The notes: generated by a model not told the origin, from the letters alone. Counted from the first letter of the stretch, positions 44,746-54,283 are shown. The stretch is DNA of 64,000 bases from Polaribacter sp. Hel1_85 (GCF_000766795.1 NZ_JPDS01000002.1:439001-503000), one strand, 5' to 3'. Numbers and translations are program-made.

Positions 44746-44789
44746 TAAAGTTACAAGTAATAATAATTAGAAACAGTAACTTTTGTTAC
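44746..44789 (-). promoter_or_regulatory. GTAAC dyad and -7 box before the kelch T9SS gene
   Basis: Perfect dyad GTAACAAAAGTTAC (44776-44789). TAACTTTA (44746-44753) starts 29 bases after the centre, 18 bases before the ATG. Confidence 0.7.
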
Positions 44790-44798
44790 AGAGCTACA

Positions 44799-45920
44799 TC
44801 AATTTGTTTTTTTATAACTCCAAACCGCTAAACCATTCATAATTATTGCAAACACTAGTGTTTTTAGAAGTTGAGGAAGTATATCTACAAAACCAGAACC
44901 TTTTAGCATTACCATACGCAATACCTCAACAAAATATTTAATCGGATTAAAATCAGTTATTGTTTGTGCCCATTTTGGCATACTTTCAATTGGTGTAAAT
45001 AAACCACTCATTAGAATAAAAATCACCATAAAAAACCATGCAATAAACATAGCTTGTTGTTGTGTATCTGTATAGTTTGAAATGAATAAACCAATGCCCA
45101 GAACTACCAATATATAAATTGAAGTATAAAAATACATTAGCAGTAAACTACCAACCATTGGCACATTAAAAACGAGTTTTGCAATCAATAGGCCAACACT
45201 TAAAATGGCTAATCCTAAAACTAAAAACGGAAATAATTTCCCAATTATAAATTGACTTTTCTTAATTGGCGTTACATTTATTTGCTCCAGTGTTCCAATT
45301 TCTTTTTCTCTAACAATATTCATCCCAGAAAGAAAAAGTGTAATCATAGTTACTAACAAAACCAAAATACCTGGAACCATAAAAGTTTTATAATTTAGAG
45401 TTTTGTTGTACCAAAAAGATGGAATTGTAGTAATTTGTATCGGTTGATTTTGCTTTTGACCATATTGAGAAACATTAACTTTTAAATCTTTATTAAAACT
45501 TTGAATTATTTGTGTAACGTACACATTCTCTATACCTGCTGCTGCACCATCAATTGCATTAATAGTAACTCCTAAAGCTGACCTTTTCTCTTTTTGAAAA
45601 TCTCTTTCAAAATAAGATGGAATTTCTAAAACAACATCAACTTCTCCATTTAACATTGCTTGACTTGCTAATTTTTCTGAAGGAAAATTTGTTAAAACAT
45701 TAAAATAAGTAGAAGCATTAAATTTTTCTATTAATGCCCTAGATGTTGAAGTATGATCATGATTTACATAGCCAAATTTTATATTTTTAACATCAAAAGT
45801 TGCTGCGTTAGATAAAATAATCAACTGAATTAAAGGCATCACAAAAATGATAGGCAACATTCCTTTATTTCTAAATATTTGCTTGAATTCTTTCTGAATA
45901 ATAAATAAAATAGTGTTCAT
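44799..45920 (-). CDS. ABC-2 type permease (YhhJ-like), second
   Basis: 373 residues. N-terminal membrane helix (about 22-40), a large external domain (about 45-175), then five hydrophobic segments with NIVREKEIGTLEQINVTPI, the ABC-2 family signature, and SGLFTPIESMPKWAQ. Partner of the permease just upstream (one base apart). With the two ATPases, the HlyD lipoprotein and TolC it forms a YbhFSR-like exporter. Confidence 0.88.
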   Translation of the reverse strand: MNTILFIIQKEFKQIFRNKGMLPIIFVMPLIQLIILSNAATFDVKNIKFGYVNHDHTSTSRALIEKFNASTYFNVLTNFPSEKLASQAMLNGEVDVVLEIPSYFERDFQKEKRSALGVTINAIDGAAAGIENVYVTQIIQSFNKDLKVNVSQYGQKQNQPIQITTIPSFWYNKTLNYKTFMVPGILVLLVTMITLFLSGMNIVREKEIGTLEQINVTPIKKSQFIIGKLFPFLVLGLAILSVGLLIAKLVFNVPMVGSLLLMYFYTSIYILVVLGIGLFISNYTDTQQQAMFIAWFFMVIFILMSGLFTPIESMPKWAQTITDFNPIKYFVEVLRMVMLKGSGFVDILPQLLKTLVFAIIMNGLAVWSYKKTN

Positions 45921-45921
45921 A

Positions 45922-47028
45922 TTACTCTAATCTTATTTTATATTTCTTCACACTTAACCCAATAAAAAACACTGTCATTCCTAATAAAATTAAGGTTTCT
46001 TTCCAAATAAATTCCAATCCAACTCCTTTTAACATAATTCCTTTAATAATGATGATAAACCATTTTGCAGGAATAATATTACTGATTACTTGCAGAGGAA
46101 GAGGCATGCTTGTTATTGGAAAAATAAATCCTGAAAGTAAAATTACAGGCAACATTAATCCCATTAAAGAAATCATCATTGCTGTTTGTTGTGTTGCTGA
46201 AATTGTTGAAATTAAAATACCTAACGCCAAAGCTGTTATAATAAATAAAATACTTTCTAACCCTAATAAAATTAAGCTTCCTTGAACTGGCATTTTAAAA
46301 ATGAAAATGCTCAACACAATTATAATTATTGCATTAATTATAGACAGAAAAATATAAGGGAATACTTTACCAATAATTACCTGAAAAGGTTTTAAAGGTG
46401 AAACTAATAAAATTTCCATAGTTCCTAATTCCTTTTCTTTTGTGATAGAAATGGAAGTCATCATTGCAGAAACTAACATTAAAATAATTGTCATAACACC
46501 AGGTACAAACATGTATACACTTTTTAATTCTGGGTTATAAACCATATGAGTTTGTGGAATAATTTTATAAGCTTGAACGACACCTTTATTCTGTTCTTTT
46601 AAATAATTTTGAAGTATGGCATTTACATAATTACTAATAGTATTTGCTGTATTTGGGTCTGTAGCATCTGTAATTACCTGTATGTTGGCATTATTTTCTT
46701 TGATAAGATTCTTACTGAAATCTTTTTCGAAATTTAAAACAGCTTTTACTTTTCCTTTTTTAAAAACAATTTCAATATCTTTTTCTTTTTCAATAAATTG
46801 ATTAATACTAAAGTATTTTGATGCTGAAATTTTATTGATAATCTCTTTAGTCGTTGCATCTTTAGAATGATCTAAAATTGCAATATCAACATTATTAATT
46901 TCATTTGTAATTGCAAAACCAAACAACAAAATTTGTGCAATTGGCATTCCAAAAAGAATAAACAATGAGCGTCTATCTCTAAAAATATGGTAGAATTCTT
47001 TTTTTATAAAACCTATAAATCGTTTCAT
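45922..47028 (-). CDS. ABC-2 type permease (YhhJ-like), first
   Basis: 368 residues with the same layout: one N-terminal helix, an external domain (about 45-165), five C-terminal helices, SITKEKELGTMEILLVSPLKPFQ and SGFIFPITSMPLPLQ. Start overlaps the ATPase gene by four bases (ATGA). Confidence 0.88.
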   Translation of the reverse strand: MKRFIGFIKKEFYHIFRDRRSLFILFGMPIAQILLFGFAITNEINNVDIAILDHSKDATTKEIINKISASKYFSINQFIEKEKDIEIVFKKGKVKAVLNFEKDFSKNLIKENNANIQVITDATDPNTANTISNYVNAILQNYLKEQNKGVVQAYKIIPQTHMVYNPELKSVYMFVPGVMTIILMLVSAMMTSISITKEKELGTMEILLVSPLKPFQVIIGKVFPYIFLSIINAIIIIVLSIFIFKMPVQGSLILLGLESILFIITALALGILISTISATQQTAMMISLMGLMLPVILLSGFIFPITSMPLPLQVISNIIPAKWFIIIIKGIMLKGVGLEFIWKETLILLGMTVFFIGLSVKKYKIRLE

Positions 47029-47753
47029 CCTCTGGCCAATTTTAAAAAAACATCATTCATATCTTCTGCATTAAACTGTTCTTTTAATTTTTTTGGTGTG
47101 TCTAAAGCTTCAATTTTACCATTTACCATTATAGAAACGCGATCGCAATATTCTGCTTCATCCATATAATGTGTAGTTACAAAAACGGTTGTTCCTTGGT
47201 GAGCTGCTTTGTAAATTAATTCCCAAAACTGACGTCTTGTAATTGGATCCACACCACCTGTTGGTTCATCTAAAAAAACAATTTTAGGATCGTGAATTAA
47301 AGAAACTGAAAACGAGATTTTTTGTTTCCATCCTAATGGCAATGATCCTACCAAAGAATTTGCAACTTTTTCAAGACCAAGTTCTTCAATTAAAAGAGTA
47401 GATTTTTCTTTTATTTTTTTTCTTGACAAACCGTAAATTCCACCAAAAAAAGTAATATTTTCTTTCACGGTTAAATCGTCATACAAAGCAAATTTTTGAC
47501 TCATATAACCAATATTCTTTTTAATTTCTTCTGCTTCTGTTTGTACGTCAAAACCTGCAACATTTGCTTTACCAGAACTTGGATTAGAAATACCAATTAA
47601 CATTTTCATTGCTGTTGTTTTCCCTGCTCCATTTGCTCCTAAAAAACCAAATATTTCTCCCTTTTTAACATCAAATGTAATTGCATTTACAGCTGTAAAA
47701 TCACCAAAATTTTTAGTTAATCCCTCTACCTGTATTACTTTATTTTTTTCCAT
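47025..47753 (-). CDS. ABC exporter ATPase, second
   Basis: 242 residues. Walker A GANGAGKTT, Q-loop SQKFALYDDLT, a signature degraded to SLPLGWKQK (the serine-glycine-glycine is replaced), Walker B IVFLDEPTGGVDP, H-loop VTTHYMDEAE. The weak signature suggests one of the two ATP sites of the heterodimer is less active. One base overlaps the first ATPase gene. Confidence 0.9.
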   Translation of the reverse strand: MEKNKVIQVEGLTKNFGDFTAVNAITFDVKKGEIFGFLGANGAGKTTAMKMLIGISNPSSGKANVAGFDVQTEAEEIKKNIGYMSQKFALYDDLTVKENITFFGGIYGLSRKKIKEKSTLLIEELGLEKVANSLVGSLPLGWKQKISFSVSLIHDPKIVFLDEPTGGVDPITRRQFWELIYKAAHQGTTVFVTTHYMDEAEYCDRVSIMVNGKIEALDTPKKLKEQFNAEDMNDVFLKLARG

Positions 47754-48655
47754 TATTTTGCTAATTCCATAAAGGTATCTTCAATCGTTGCGACTGTTTT
47801 TTCTATTTTAATATTCAATAAATTTTTAGATTCTAAATATGTTTCCAACTCCGTTGGATTAAAATCTGATCTGCTATCTGTATAGTGCACAAACTCACCA
47901 AAAGGATACACACTGTGATTCGATTCAAACTCGTTTAAACAATTTATTAATAGATACATGTTATTTGCAGAAACATTATAAATTGGCTTTGGATAATGCT
48001 TTACAATTGCTTTTGGTGTATCAATTTCTAAAATTTTCCCATCTTGAATTAATGCAATTCTATCACACAAAGCAGCCTCATCCATATAAGGTGTAGAAAC
48101 CAAAATTGTAATATCTTTTTGCTGTAAACGTTTTAACATTTCCCAAAATTCTTTTCTAGAAACTGGGTCAACTCCTGTTGTTGGCTCGTCTAAAAACAAC
48201 ACTTTTGGCTTGTGAATTAAGGCACAACATAAAGCCAGTTTTTGCTTCATTCCACCAGACAATTTCCCTGCTCTACGATTTTTAAAAGGTTCTATTTGAA
48301 CATAAATATCTTTTATTAAATCGTAATTTTCTTCAACAGTTGTCCCAAAAATAGTTGCAAAAAAATCTAAGTTCTCTTCTACTGTTAAATCTTGATATAA
48401 AGAAAATCTCCCTGGCATATAACCAACACTATTTCTTATACTTTTATAATCTTTAACTACATCAAAACCAACAACACTTGCAATTCCTTCGTTAGGAATT
48501 AAAAGTGTCGTCAAAATTCTAAACAATGTTGTTTTACCTGCTCCATCAGGACCAATTAAACCAAATAACTCACCAGGTTTAACTTCAAAAGAAATATTTT
48601 CTAAAGCTTTTACTTTTTTATAAAATTTTGATATGTTGGCTATTTTAATGCTCAT
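47753..48655 (-). CDS. ABC exporter ATPase, first
   Basis: 300 residues. Walker A GPDGAGKTT, intact signature KLSGGMKQK, Walker B VLFLDEPTTGVDP, and STPYMDEAA at the switch region, where the usual histidine is replaced by proline-tyrosine. A C-terminal 70-residue extension follows. Pairs with the second ATPase, whose defects are complementary (weak signature, normal histidine). Confidence 0.9.
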   Translation of the reverse strand: MSIKIANISKFYKKVKALENISFEVKPGELFGLIGPDGAGKTTLFRILTTLLIPNEGIASVVGFDVVKDYKSIRNSVGYMPGRFSLYQDLTVEENLDFFATIFGTTVEENYDLIKDIYVQIEPFKNRRAGKLSGGMKQKLALCCALIHKPKVLFLDEPTTGVDPVSRKEFWEMLKRLQQKDITILVSTPYMDEAALCDRIALIQDGKILEIDTPKAIVKHYPKPIYNVSANNMYLLINCLNEFESNHSVYPFGEFVHYTDSRSDFNPTELETYLESKNLLNIKIEKTVATIEDTFMELAK

Positions 48656-49546
48656 TTATTCTTCTGTTAACCACATTTCTGCTGGCATCCCAATTTTTAA
48701 ACTTCCATCATTTACAATAGCAACTTTTACAGCATATACCAAAGCAACACGTTCTTCTTTTGTTTGTATAATTTTTGGTGTAAATTCTGCTTCAGAAGCA
48801 ATCCAACTTACTTCACCATCAAAAGATTTCATTTCTTCAGAAGCATCAATTTTAACTGTTACTTTCTGGCCAATTTTAATTCCTGATAATTGTGTTTCAC
48901 TAATATATACTCGCAATTCCATAGTGCTTAAATCTGCAATTTTATATAAAGGTCTTCCAAAAGAAGTAATTTCATTTATCTCAGTATATTTGGTTAAAAC
49001 GGTTCCGTTTACAGGATTTATAATTTTACTTTTCTGAATTTGATCATCTATTTGTTTCAATTGTACATCAATAGATTTAAGCTCGTTAACAACTGGAGCA
49101 TTCTGTATTTCTACACTTCTAATTTGACTTTTAATAATATCTATTTGTCCAGAAACATCATCTAATTGTTTTTGTGTGCCAGCATTTTCTTTAATTAAAT
49201 TTTCTACTCTATTTTTATTGATTTTAGCCGTTTTTAATCTTGATTTTAACACAGAAATCTGTGATAAAACTCCCTTAGATTTAGAACTAATAACTGCTTT
49301 AGAAACTGCCATTTGTTCTTTTTTTAAAGCCAATTGAATTGTATCTATAAAACCAACAAATTGATCTTTTTTAAGAAGATCTCCTTCATCAACAGAAAAC
49401 TGAATTAATTTTCCGTTATTTTCTGCAGAAATGGTTATTTCTGTCGCTTCAAAATTCCCATAACCATCTGCTTTTCCATTATCTTTTCCACAAGATAACA
49501 AGCCAAAAACCATAATGCTTATTCCTAATATATAATTGTGTTTCAT
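48656..49546 (-). CDS. HlyD-family periplasmic adaptor lipoprotein
   Basis: 296 residues. Lipoprotein signal with LLSCGKD (Cys about 19). Biotinyl-lipoyl-like halves (GKLIQFSVDEGDLLKKDQ and NPVNGTVLTKYTEI) separated by a coiled hairpin (about 80-165). Links the ABC exporter to TolC. Starts right after the ATPase gene boundary. Confidence 0.88.
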   Translation of the reverse strand: MKHNYILGISIMVFGLLSCGKDNGKADGYGNFEATEITISAENNGKLIQFSVDEGDLLKKDQFVGFIDTIQLALKKEQMAVSKAVISSKSKGVLSQISVLKSRLKTAKINKNRVENLIKENAGTQKQLDDVSGQIDIIKSQIRSVEIQNAPVVNELKSIDVQLKQIDDQIQKSKIINPVNGTVLTKYTEINEITSFGRPLYKIADLSTMELRVYISETQLSGIKIGQKVTVKIDASEEMKSFDGEVSWIASEAEFTPKIIQTKEERVALVYAVKVAIVNDGSLKIGMPAEMWLTEE

Positions 49547-49556
49547 TTTTAATTAT

Positions 49557-50807
49557 TTATTGTCCTTTTATAGTATTGTAGTTTGCTTTTGCTAATTGCA
49601 CTTGAATTTTATGTTTTAACAAAGTATTTTGTGCTTCAAATAAATTAGTAAATTCTGTAATGTAAATTGATGACGTTATCACTCCGTTTTTAAGTTGAGA
49701 CTCTAAAGTTTTTAAAACTTTTTTTCGAAGTTTTATAATTTCAATATCAGAATTTATAAAGTCAGCAATTTTTTTAATCTCCTTTTTCTGTTTATCTAAT
49801 TCTATGTTCGTTTTCAATTTAAAAACGGCCTTTTCTGCTTCAATAATTTCTTTATGTATTGCTACTGTTTGTTTTTGTTTTTTGTTGGTATTCCAATCAA
49901 AAACATTCCAATGAAACTTAACACCAATAGTATAAAATGTTTGAAAAGAATTATCTAACATATTTAAACCTGGGTTTCCATAACCACCAGTTGCAAAACC
50001 ATTTAACTTTGGTGAATTTTGCAAAGAAATAATTGCTTCCTGGTTTTTAACTTCTTCTTTTTGCAACTGAAAAAGTTCTAGTTCAGGTCTCATAATTTTT
50101 GTTTGAAGATGAGTTTCTACTAAAGGTTTTTCGAAATTAGTATCACTTTCTAATGACAAACCAATTAAAGTTGATAAGGTCTCTAATAAAGATGATTTTC
50201 CACTTTTTACTTCTATAAATTGTTGTTCTATTTTTAACAATTCAGCTTCTAAAACACTGTCTGAAGCAGGCAATAAAACTCCGTGTTTTATACCCGATTT
50301 TACTTCCTTTAATTTAGATTGTAATTGTACTTTTTTTGCTTCTAATAACTTGTACGTTTCTTGCGTTAATAAAATTGAAAAATATAGTTGATTAATTTGA
50401 GACTTTAATTGATAAATATTTGCATCAACTTGTTTCTTTTTCGTTTTTAACTGTGCCAATTTCATTTTTAAATTAGCATCTGTTAAACCTCCATTATAAA
50501 TTAATTGATTTACAGAAAATGTTGCACGATATTGATCTTTATTTAATGGTTTAATATTAGCATTTGCAATAGGAATTGTTACTACATCTGATTGATAAGT
50601 TGCTTGTGCATCAAAATTGATTTGTGGTAATTTTGAATTTGAAATTATCCCATTTTCTAGCGCACTTTGTTGCTCTAAAAGTTGATGCTTTTTTACTAAA
50701 GGATAATTCGTTTCTACCAAAGTATAGCACTCATTAAGTGTTATTTTTTGTTGAGAAAACGCTGTAAAACTTATTGTTAAGATTAAAATGAATAGCTTTT
50801 TTTTCAT
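49557..50807 (-). CDS. TolC-family outer membrane protein of the ABC exporter
   Basis: 416 residues. Signal peptide about 1-18 (FTAFSQ). Start KITLNECYTLVETNYP and second repeat FYTIGVKFHWNVFDWNTNKKQ are typical of OEP proteins. One base separates it from tetR, so regulator and pump form one operon. Confidence 0.88.
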   Translation of the reverse strand: MKKKLFILILTISFTAFSQQKITLNECYTLVETNYPLVKKHQLLEQQSALENGIISNSKLPQINFDAQATYQSDVVTIPIANANIKPLNKDQYRATFSVNQLIYNGGLTDANLKMKLAQLKTKKKQVDANIYQLKSQINQLYFSILLTQETYKLLEAKKVQLQSKLKEVKSGIKHGVLLPASDSVLEAELLKIEQQFIEVKSGKSSLLETLSTLIGLSLESDTNFEKPLVETHLQTKIMRPELELFQLQKEEVKNQEAIISLQNSPKLNGFATGGYGNPGLNMLDNSFQTFYTIGVKFHWNVFDWNTNKKQKQTVAIHKEIIEAEKAVFKLKTNIELDKQKKEIKKIADFINSDIEIIKLRKKVLKTLESQLKNGVITSSIYITEFTNLFEAQNTLLKHKIQVQLAKANYNTIKGQ

Positions 50808-50808
50808 C

Positions 50809-51419
50809 TTATATTTTTATTGAATTTATTATAAAATCAGCTGCTGATGTTTTACGTTCTTCCACTATCTTCTCAAACTCTTCATCCTCTACTCCAATTA
50901 AAGTTTGAATTAATGGTTTTGCAACAAAAGGAAATACATTTAAAGCCATTATATTGATAAATAGTTGTTCTCCATTTATAGGTTTTATGATTCCTTTATC
51001 AATTTCTAAAGCAACTTGCTTTTTAAATTTCTCTGTGGTTGGAAAACCTGGATTATTTTTCATTTTTAAAAGAAAATCTGGATTTCTATTTAGCTCTTGA
51101 ATGATAAAATTAGGTAAATAGGGATGTTTTATGATAAACGAAATGTAATTTGAACAAAAATTTCTAACCTTATCTTCTATAGAAGAATCATCATTTAAAA
51201 TAGTATTTAACTGGGGTGCTAATAATGAAAATGCATTTTTAAAAACGGCTTCAAAAAGCAATTGTTTACTTCTATAATAATAGTGTAACATTGCTTTATT
51301 TATACCAGCTTCATTTGCAATTTCTTGCATACGTGCTCCATCCATTCCTTTTGCCTGAAAAATGCGTTTTGCAGCTTCTAAAATTAAACTTTCTGTGTTT
51401 TCGTTTTTTTATTTTTCAT
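50809..51419 (-). CDS. TetR-family regulator of the ABC exporter, 5' end out of frame
   Basis: The frame read from MDGARMQEIANEAGINKAMLHYYYRSKQLLFEAVF has most of the TetR HTH but lacks helix 1. In the same frame upstream, ESLILEAAKRIFQAKG supplies helix 1 but has no start and meets a stop. An ATG at 51419 (MKNKK...) would supply it if the A7 run (51404-51410) were A8. So the gene is off by one base, or is read through by -1 slippage on AAAAAAAC, or uses the internal ATG at 51345 (178 residues). The C-terminal ligand domain looks intact. An operator-like dyad lies just upstream. Confidence 0.8.
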
Positions 51420-51434
51420 TTTTAACTAAATAGT

Positions 51435-51450
51435 TTAACCAAGTGGTTAA
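51435..51450. promoter_or_regulatory. Likely TetR operator
   Basis: Perfect dyad TTAACC-AAGT-GGTTAA, 15 bases before the ATG at 51419. The position at the head of the tetR-pump operon suggests autoregulation. Confidence 0.6.
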
Positions 51451-51460
51451 CAAATTTACA

Positions 51461-51499
51461 AAAAATAATCAAACACAAAACATGTTTGATTATTTTTTT
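51461..51499 (-). terminator. Terminator of the cydAB operon
   Basis: AATAATCAAACA...TGTTTGATTATT hairpin with a T-run on both strands. It closes the minus-strand cydA-cydB-membrane protein operon and separates it from tetR. Confidence 0.8.
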
Positions 51500-51800
51500 A
51501 ATTTATTCTATTTAACTTACTGTAAATAAACCTCATAAACATCAACCCAAAAGCTCCTCCTAAAAAAGATACGATACAATTAACACTAAATAACAAACCA
51601 TTAAATGTTTCGTTTTGCATAATGTACCAAGGATTAAAGCCTAGTCTTCCAAATAGTTTAATTAAAAATATACTTCCAAAAACACCAGCAATAGTATTTC
51701 CTACAACTCCAAAAGAATATTTTTTGAAAAATAAACCTGTACTAACAGCTCCAATAATACCTATAAAAATACTAATTAGAGAAATTAAAGTTTCAGACAT
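51498..51800 (-). CDS. Small membrane protein in the cydAB operon
   Basis: 100 residues, three hydrophobic segments rich in glycine (about 5-23, 28-48 and 70-92), somewhat like GlsB/YeaQ transglycosylase-associated proteins. It follows cydB by 14 bases, so is co-transcribed. It is too large and of the wrong type for CydX. Confidence 0.6.
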   Translation of the reverse strand: MSETLISLISIFIGIIGAVSTGLFFKKYSFGVVGNTIAGVFGSIFLIKLFGRLGFNPWYIMQNETFNGLLFSVNCIVSFLGGAFGLMFMRFIYSKLNRIN

Positions 51801-51814
51801 AATGGTTTTTTAAA

Positions 51815-52888
51815 TTAATGACCATAATCCATTTTATCAATCTTACCTGCTAATAATCTTTTTTGAATAATGGCATAAATTATTATCAGAATAACACCAA
51901 TAACTGCCCAAATTGAAGCAACCGACAATCCATACTCTGTTGTAGAAGTATTGTAAATTGTTAAAGGCTCATGTACATTATGTATTGATGGTAAAATAAC
52001 AGGAAAAATTGATGCTAATGAAGAAGTAATACCTCCTAAAATTAATAAAGTAGACAATAAAAAACCATGAATATCTTTTTTGATTTTTTTGATAAAAAAC
52101 AACCCAACTAATCCAGAAAAATAAATTACAGGAAACACTAATAAATAAGGTTTATCTATAAAATTATCTAAAGAATCTGGGTTTACAACTTGCCACAGAA
52201 TTATAGAAAACAGAGTTAGTAAAGCTAATACAATATTCAACTTAAAAATAACACTTTTCAGTTTATAGTTAATTGATGAATTTGTTTTTAAAATAATCCA
52301 ATTTGCGCCATGAATTGCTAACGTAACTACAGATATTAATCCTATAACTATTGTAAACCAATCTATGATTCCTGGTGTTTCACTTAATGGGCTAAAACTG
52401 CTATCCCAAAGTGGTAAGAAAAAGTAATGACCTTCATAAGCCGAAACTCCATTTTCTACTCCACCTAAATTTACACCTCTCACAATATTACCCAAAGCAA
52501 TACCAAAAAATAATGCTAACAATAAACTAGAAACTCCAAAAGATGCATCCCAAATGTCTTTCCACATTTTATATTTAAACTGACCTCTAAATTCTAAGCC
52601 AATAGCTCTAAAAATTATTAACCATAAAACAATTATTAATGGCAGATAAAAACCACTAAAAACAGAGGCATAAAAAGTAGGAAATGCCATAAAAAGCATT
52701 CCTCCTGCAGCTACTAACCAAACTTCATTAGAATCCCAAAATAAACCTGCAGATTTTGTAATTACTTCTTTGTCTTTTTCTTTTTTTGCAAAAAATAAAT
52801 GAATGATTCCTGCTCCAAAATCATAACCATCTAGTACAAAAAATATAGCTAAAACAACTGCTATTAAAATAAACCAAAATATTTCCAT
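51815..52888 (-). CDS. cydB: Cytochrome bd ubiquinol oxidase subunit II
   Basis: 357 residues with eight to nine membrane helices. Family start FWFILIAVVLAIFFVLDGYDFGAGI, then WDSNEVWLVAAGGMLFMAFP and LEFRGQF. Partner of CydA in the high-affinity terminal oxidase used at low oxygen and resistant to sulfide and NO. Three bases separate it from cydA. Confidence 0.96.
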   Translation of the reverse strand: MEIFWFILIAVVLAIFFVLDGYDFGAGIIHLFFAKKEKDKEVITKSAGLFWDSNEVWLVAAGGMLFMAFPTFYASVFSGFYLPLIIVLWLIIFRAIGLEFRGQFKYKMWKDIWDASFGVSSLLLALFFGIALGNIVRGVNLGGVENGVSAYEGHYFFLPLWDSSFSPLSETPGIIDWFTIVIGLISVVTLAIHGANWIILKTNSSINYKLKSVIFKLNIVLALLTLFSIILWQVVNPDSLDNFIDKPYLLVFPVIYFSGLVGLFFIKKIKKDIHGFLLSTLLILGGITSSLASIFPVILPSIHNVHEPLTIYNTSTTEYGLSVASIWAVIGVILIIIYAIIQKRLLAGKIDKMDYGH

Positions 52889-52891
52889 AAT

Positions 52892-54223
52892 TTAATGTGT
52901 TTTAGGTTTTGGACCCTCGTTAATAGTTTTACCAACTAATACTAAAAATAATAACCCTAAAAGCATATATAAAGCCACAAAACCAAGCAAAGTAAACAAT
53001 GTGTTTCCTGATGAAACTGTTGGAGAAATTCCATCGCTAGTTTTTAATAAACCATACACCAAATAAGGTTGTCTCCCTAATTCTGCAACATACCAACCCG
53101 TAAGATTTGCGATGTAAGGAAATGGAACTAAAAACATAATTATCCATAATAATGGTTTTAAATTGAATAATTTTTTTCTCCATAAAAAGAAAAACGCCAA
53201 TGCCATAACTCCAATAAATATAGTACCCAAACCTACCATTATATGATAAGAATAATATAGCGCAGGTATATTATCTGGCAATTCTTCTTTTTTAAATTGA
53301 TCCATTCCTGGAATTTGTTTATTCCAATCTTGATAGGTCAAAAAGCTTAATATATTAGGTACCGCAATTTTATTGTCTAGCTTTTTTTCAACCATATTTG
53401 GTTGTCCTATTAAAACAATTTCTGCTCCTGCATGTTCTGTTTCAAAGATTCCCTCCATAGCTGCAAAAGCTGCTGGTTGAAATTTTGCTACATTCTTTGC
53501 ATTCCAATCTCCTGTTGGAAAAGCAACTAACAAACTAGAAACCAATCCAAAAATTACACCTGTTTTTAAAAAAAGTTTTCCATATTCTACCTGTTTATTT
53601 CTTAAAACATAAAATGCACCTATACTTGCTACTACAAAAGCAGAAGTTACAACAGAAGCAAATTGATTATGTAAAAAAGCAGGTAACAACCAAGGATTAC
53701 TAAACAATGCTGAAAAATTTTCTAAAACAAATTTACCATTATCTAAAATTTCGTATCCAACTGGATGTTGCATCCAAGCATTTGTAGCTAAAATAAACCA
53801 ACCACTTGCCCAAGAACCTAAAAACACTAAAAACCCTGTTAAGAAGTGTAGTTTTTGTCCCATTAACTTTTCACCAAAAATAAATAAGGCTAAAAAGGAT
53901 GATTCTAAAAAGAAAGAAAACATGCCTTCCATTGCTAATGTTTGACCAATGATTCCTCCTGTTAATTCAGAAAATCTTGCCCAATTTGTTCCAAATTGAA
54001 ATTCCATAGGAATTCCTGTTACAACTCCCATTGTAAAGTTTACAGCAAAAATTTTCATAAAAAACTTTGCTGCATTATTATATTTTTCAATATTGTTTCT
54101 TAAATATTTCCATTTAAAATAGACTATCATTAATGACAACCCCATTGTTAACTGTGGAAATATATAGTGAAAAGTGATAGTAAATGCAAATTGCAATCTA
54201 TCGTAAAAGAGCATGTCTTCCAT
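52892..54223 (-). CDS. cydA: Cytochrome bd ubiquinol oxidase subunit I
   Basis: 443 residues. Heme ligand region DRLQFAFTITFHYIFPQLTMGL, GIPMEFQFGTNWARFSELTGGIIGQTLAMEGMFSFFLES, and the quinone-loop stretch around GDWNAKNVAKFQPAAFAAMEGIFETEHAG. The loop is of the short type. It lacks either Crp/Fnr-like dyad seen at the neighbouring redox genes. Confidence 0.96.
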   Translation of the reverse strand: MEDMLFYDRLQFAFTITFHYIFPQLTMGLSLMIVYFKWKYLRNNIEKYNNAAKFFMKIFAVNFTMGVVTGIPMEFQFGTNWARFSELTGGIIGQTLAMEGMFSFFLESSFLALFIFGEKLMGQKLHFLTGFLVFLGSWASGWFILATNAWMQHPVGYEILDNGKFVLENFSALFSNPWLLPAFLHNQFASVVTSAFVVASIGAFYVLRNKQVEYGKLFLKTGVIFGLVSSLLVAFPTGDWNAKNVAKFQPAAFAAMEGIFETEHAGAEIVLIGQPNMVEKKLDNKIAVPNILSFLTYQDWNKQIPGMDQFKKEELPDNIPALYYSYHIMVGLGTIFIGVMALAFFFLWRKKLFNLKPLLWIIMFLVPFPYIANLTGWYVAELGRQPYLVYGLLKTSDGISPTVSSGNTLFTLLGFVALYMLLGLLFLVLVGKTINEGPKPKTH

Positions 54224-54283
54224 ATTCTGTTTTTAAACTATAAAAATACAAATCTCAATCTAATAGTTGATAATTTGTATTAT

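Noticed and set aside
48633..49037. Plus-strand frame of 134 codons opposite the HlyD lipoprotein gene
   Set aside because: Shadow frame; hydroxyl and hydrophobic composition from the reverse strand.
54224..54283. Fnr-like or GTAAC-like site before cydAB
   Set aside because: Looked for at 27-31 bases from each possible -7 box and found no dyad, though the operon would be an expected target.
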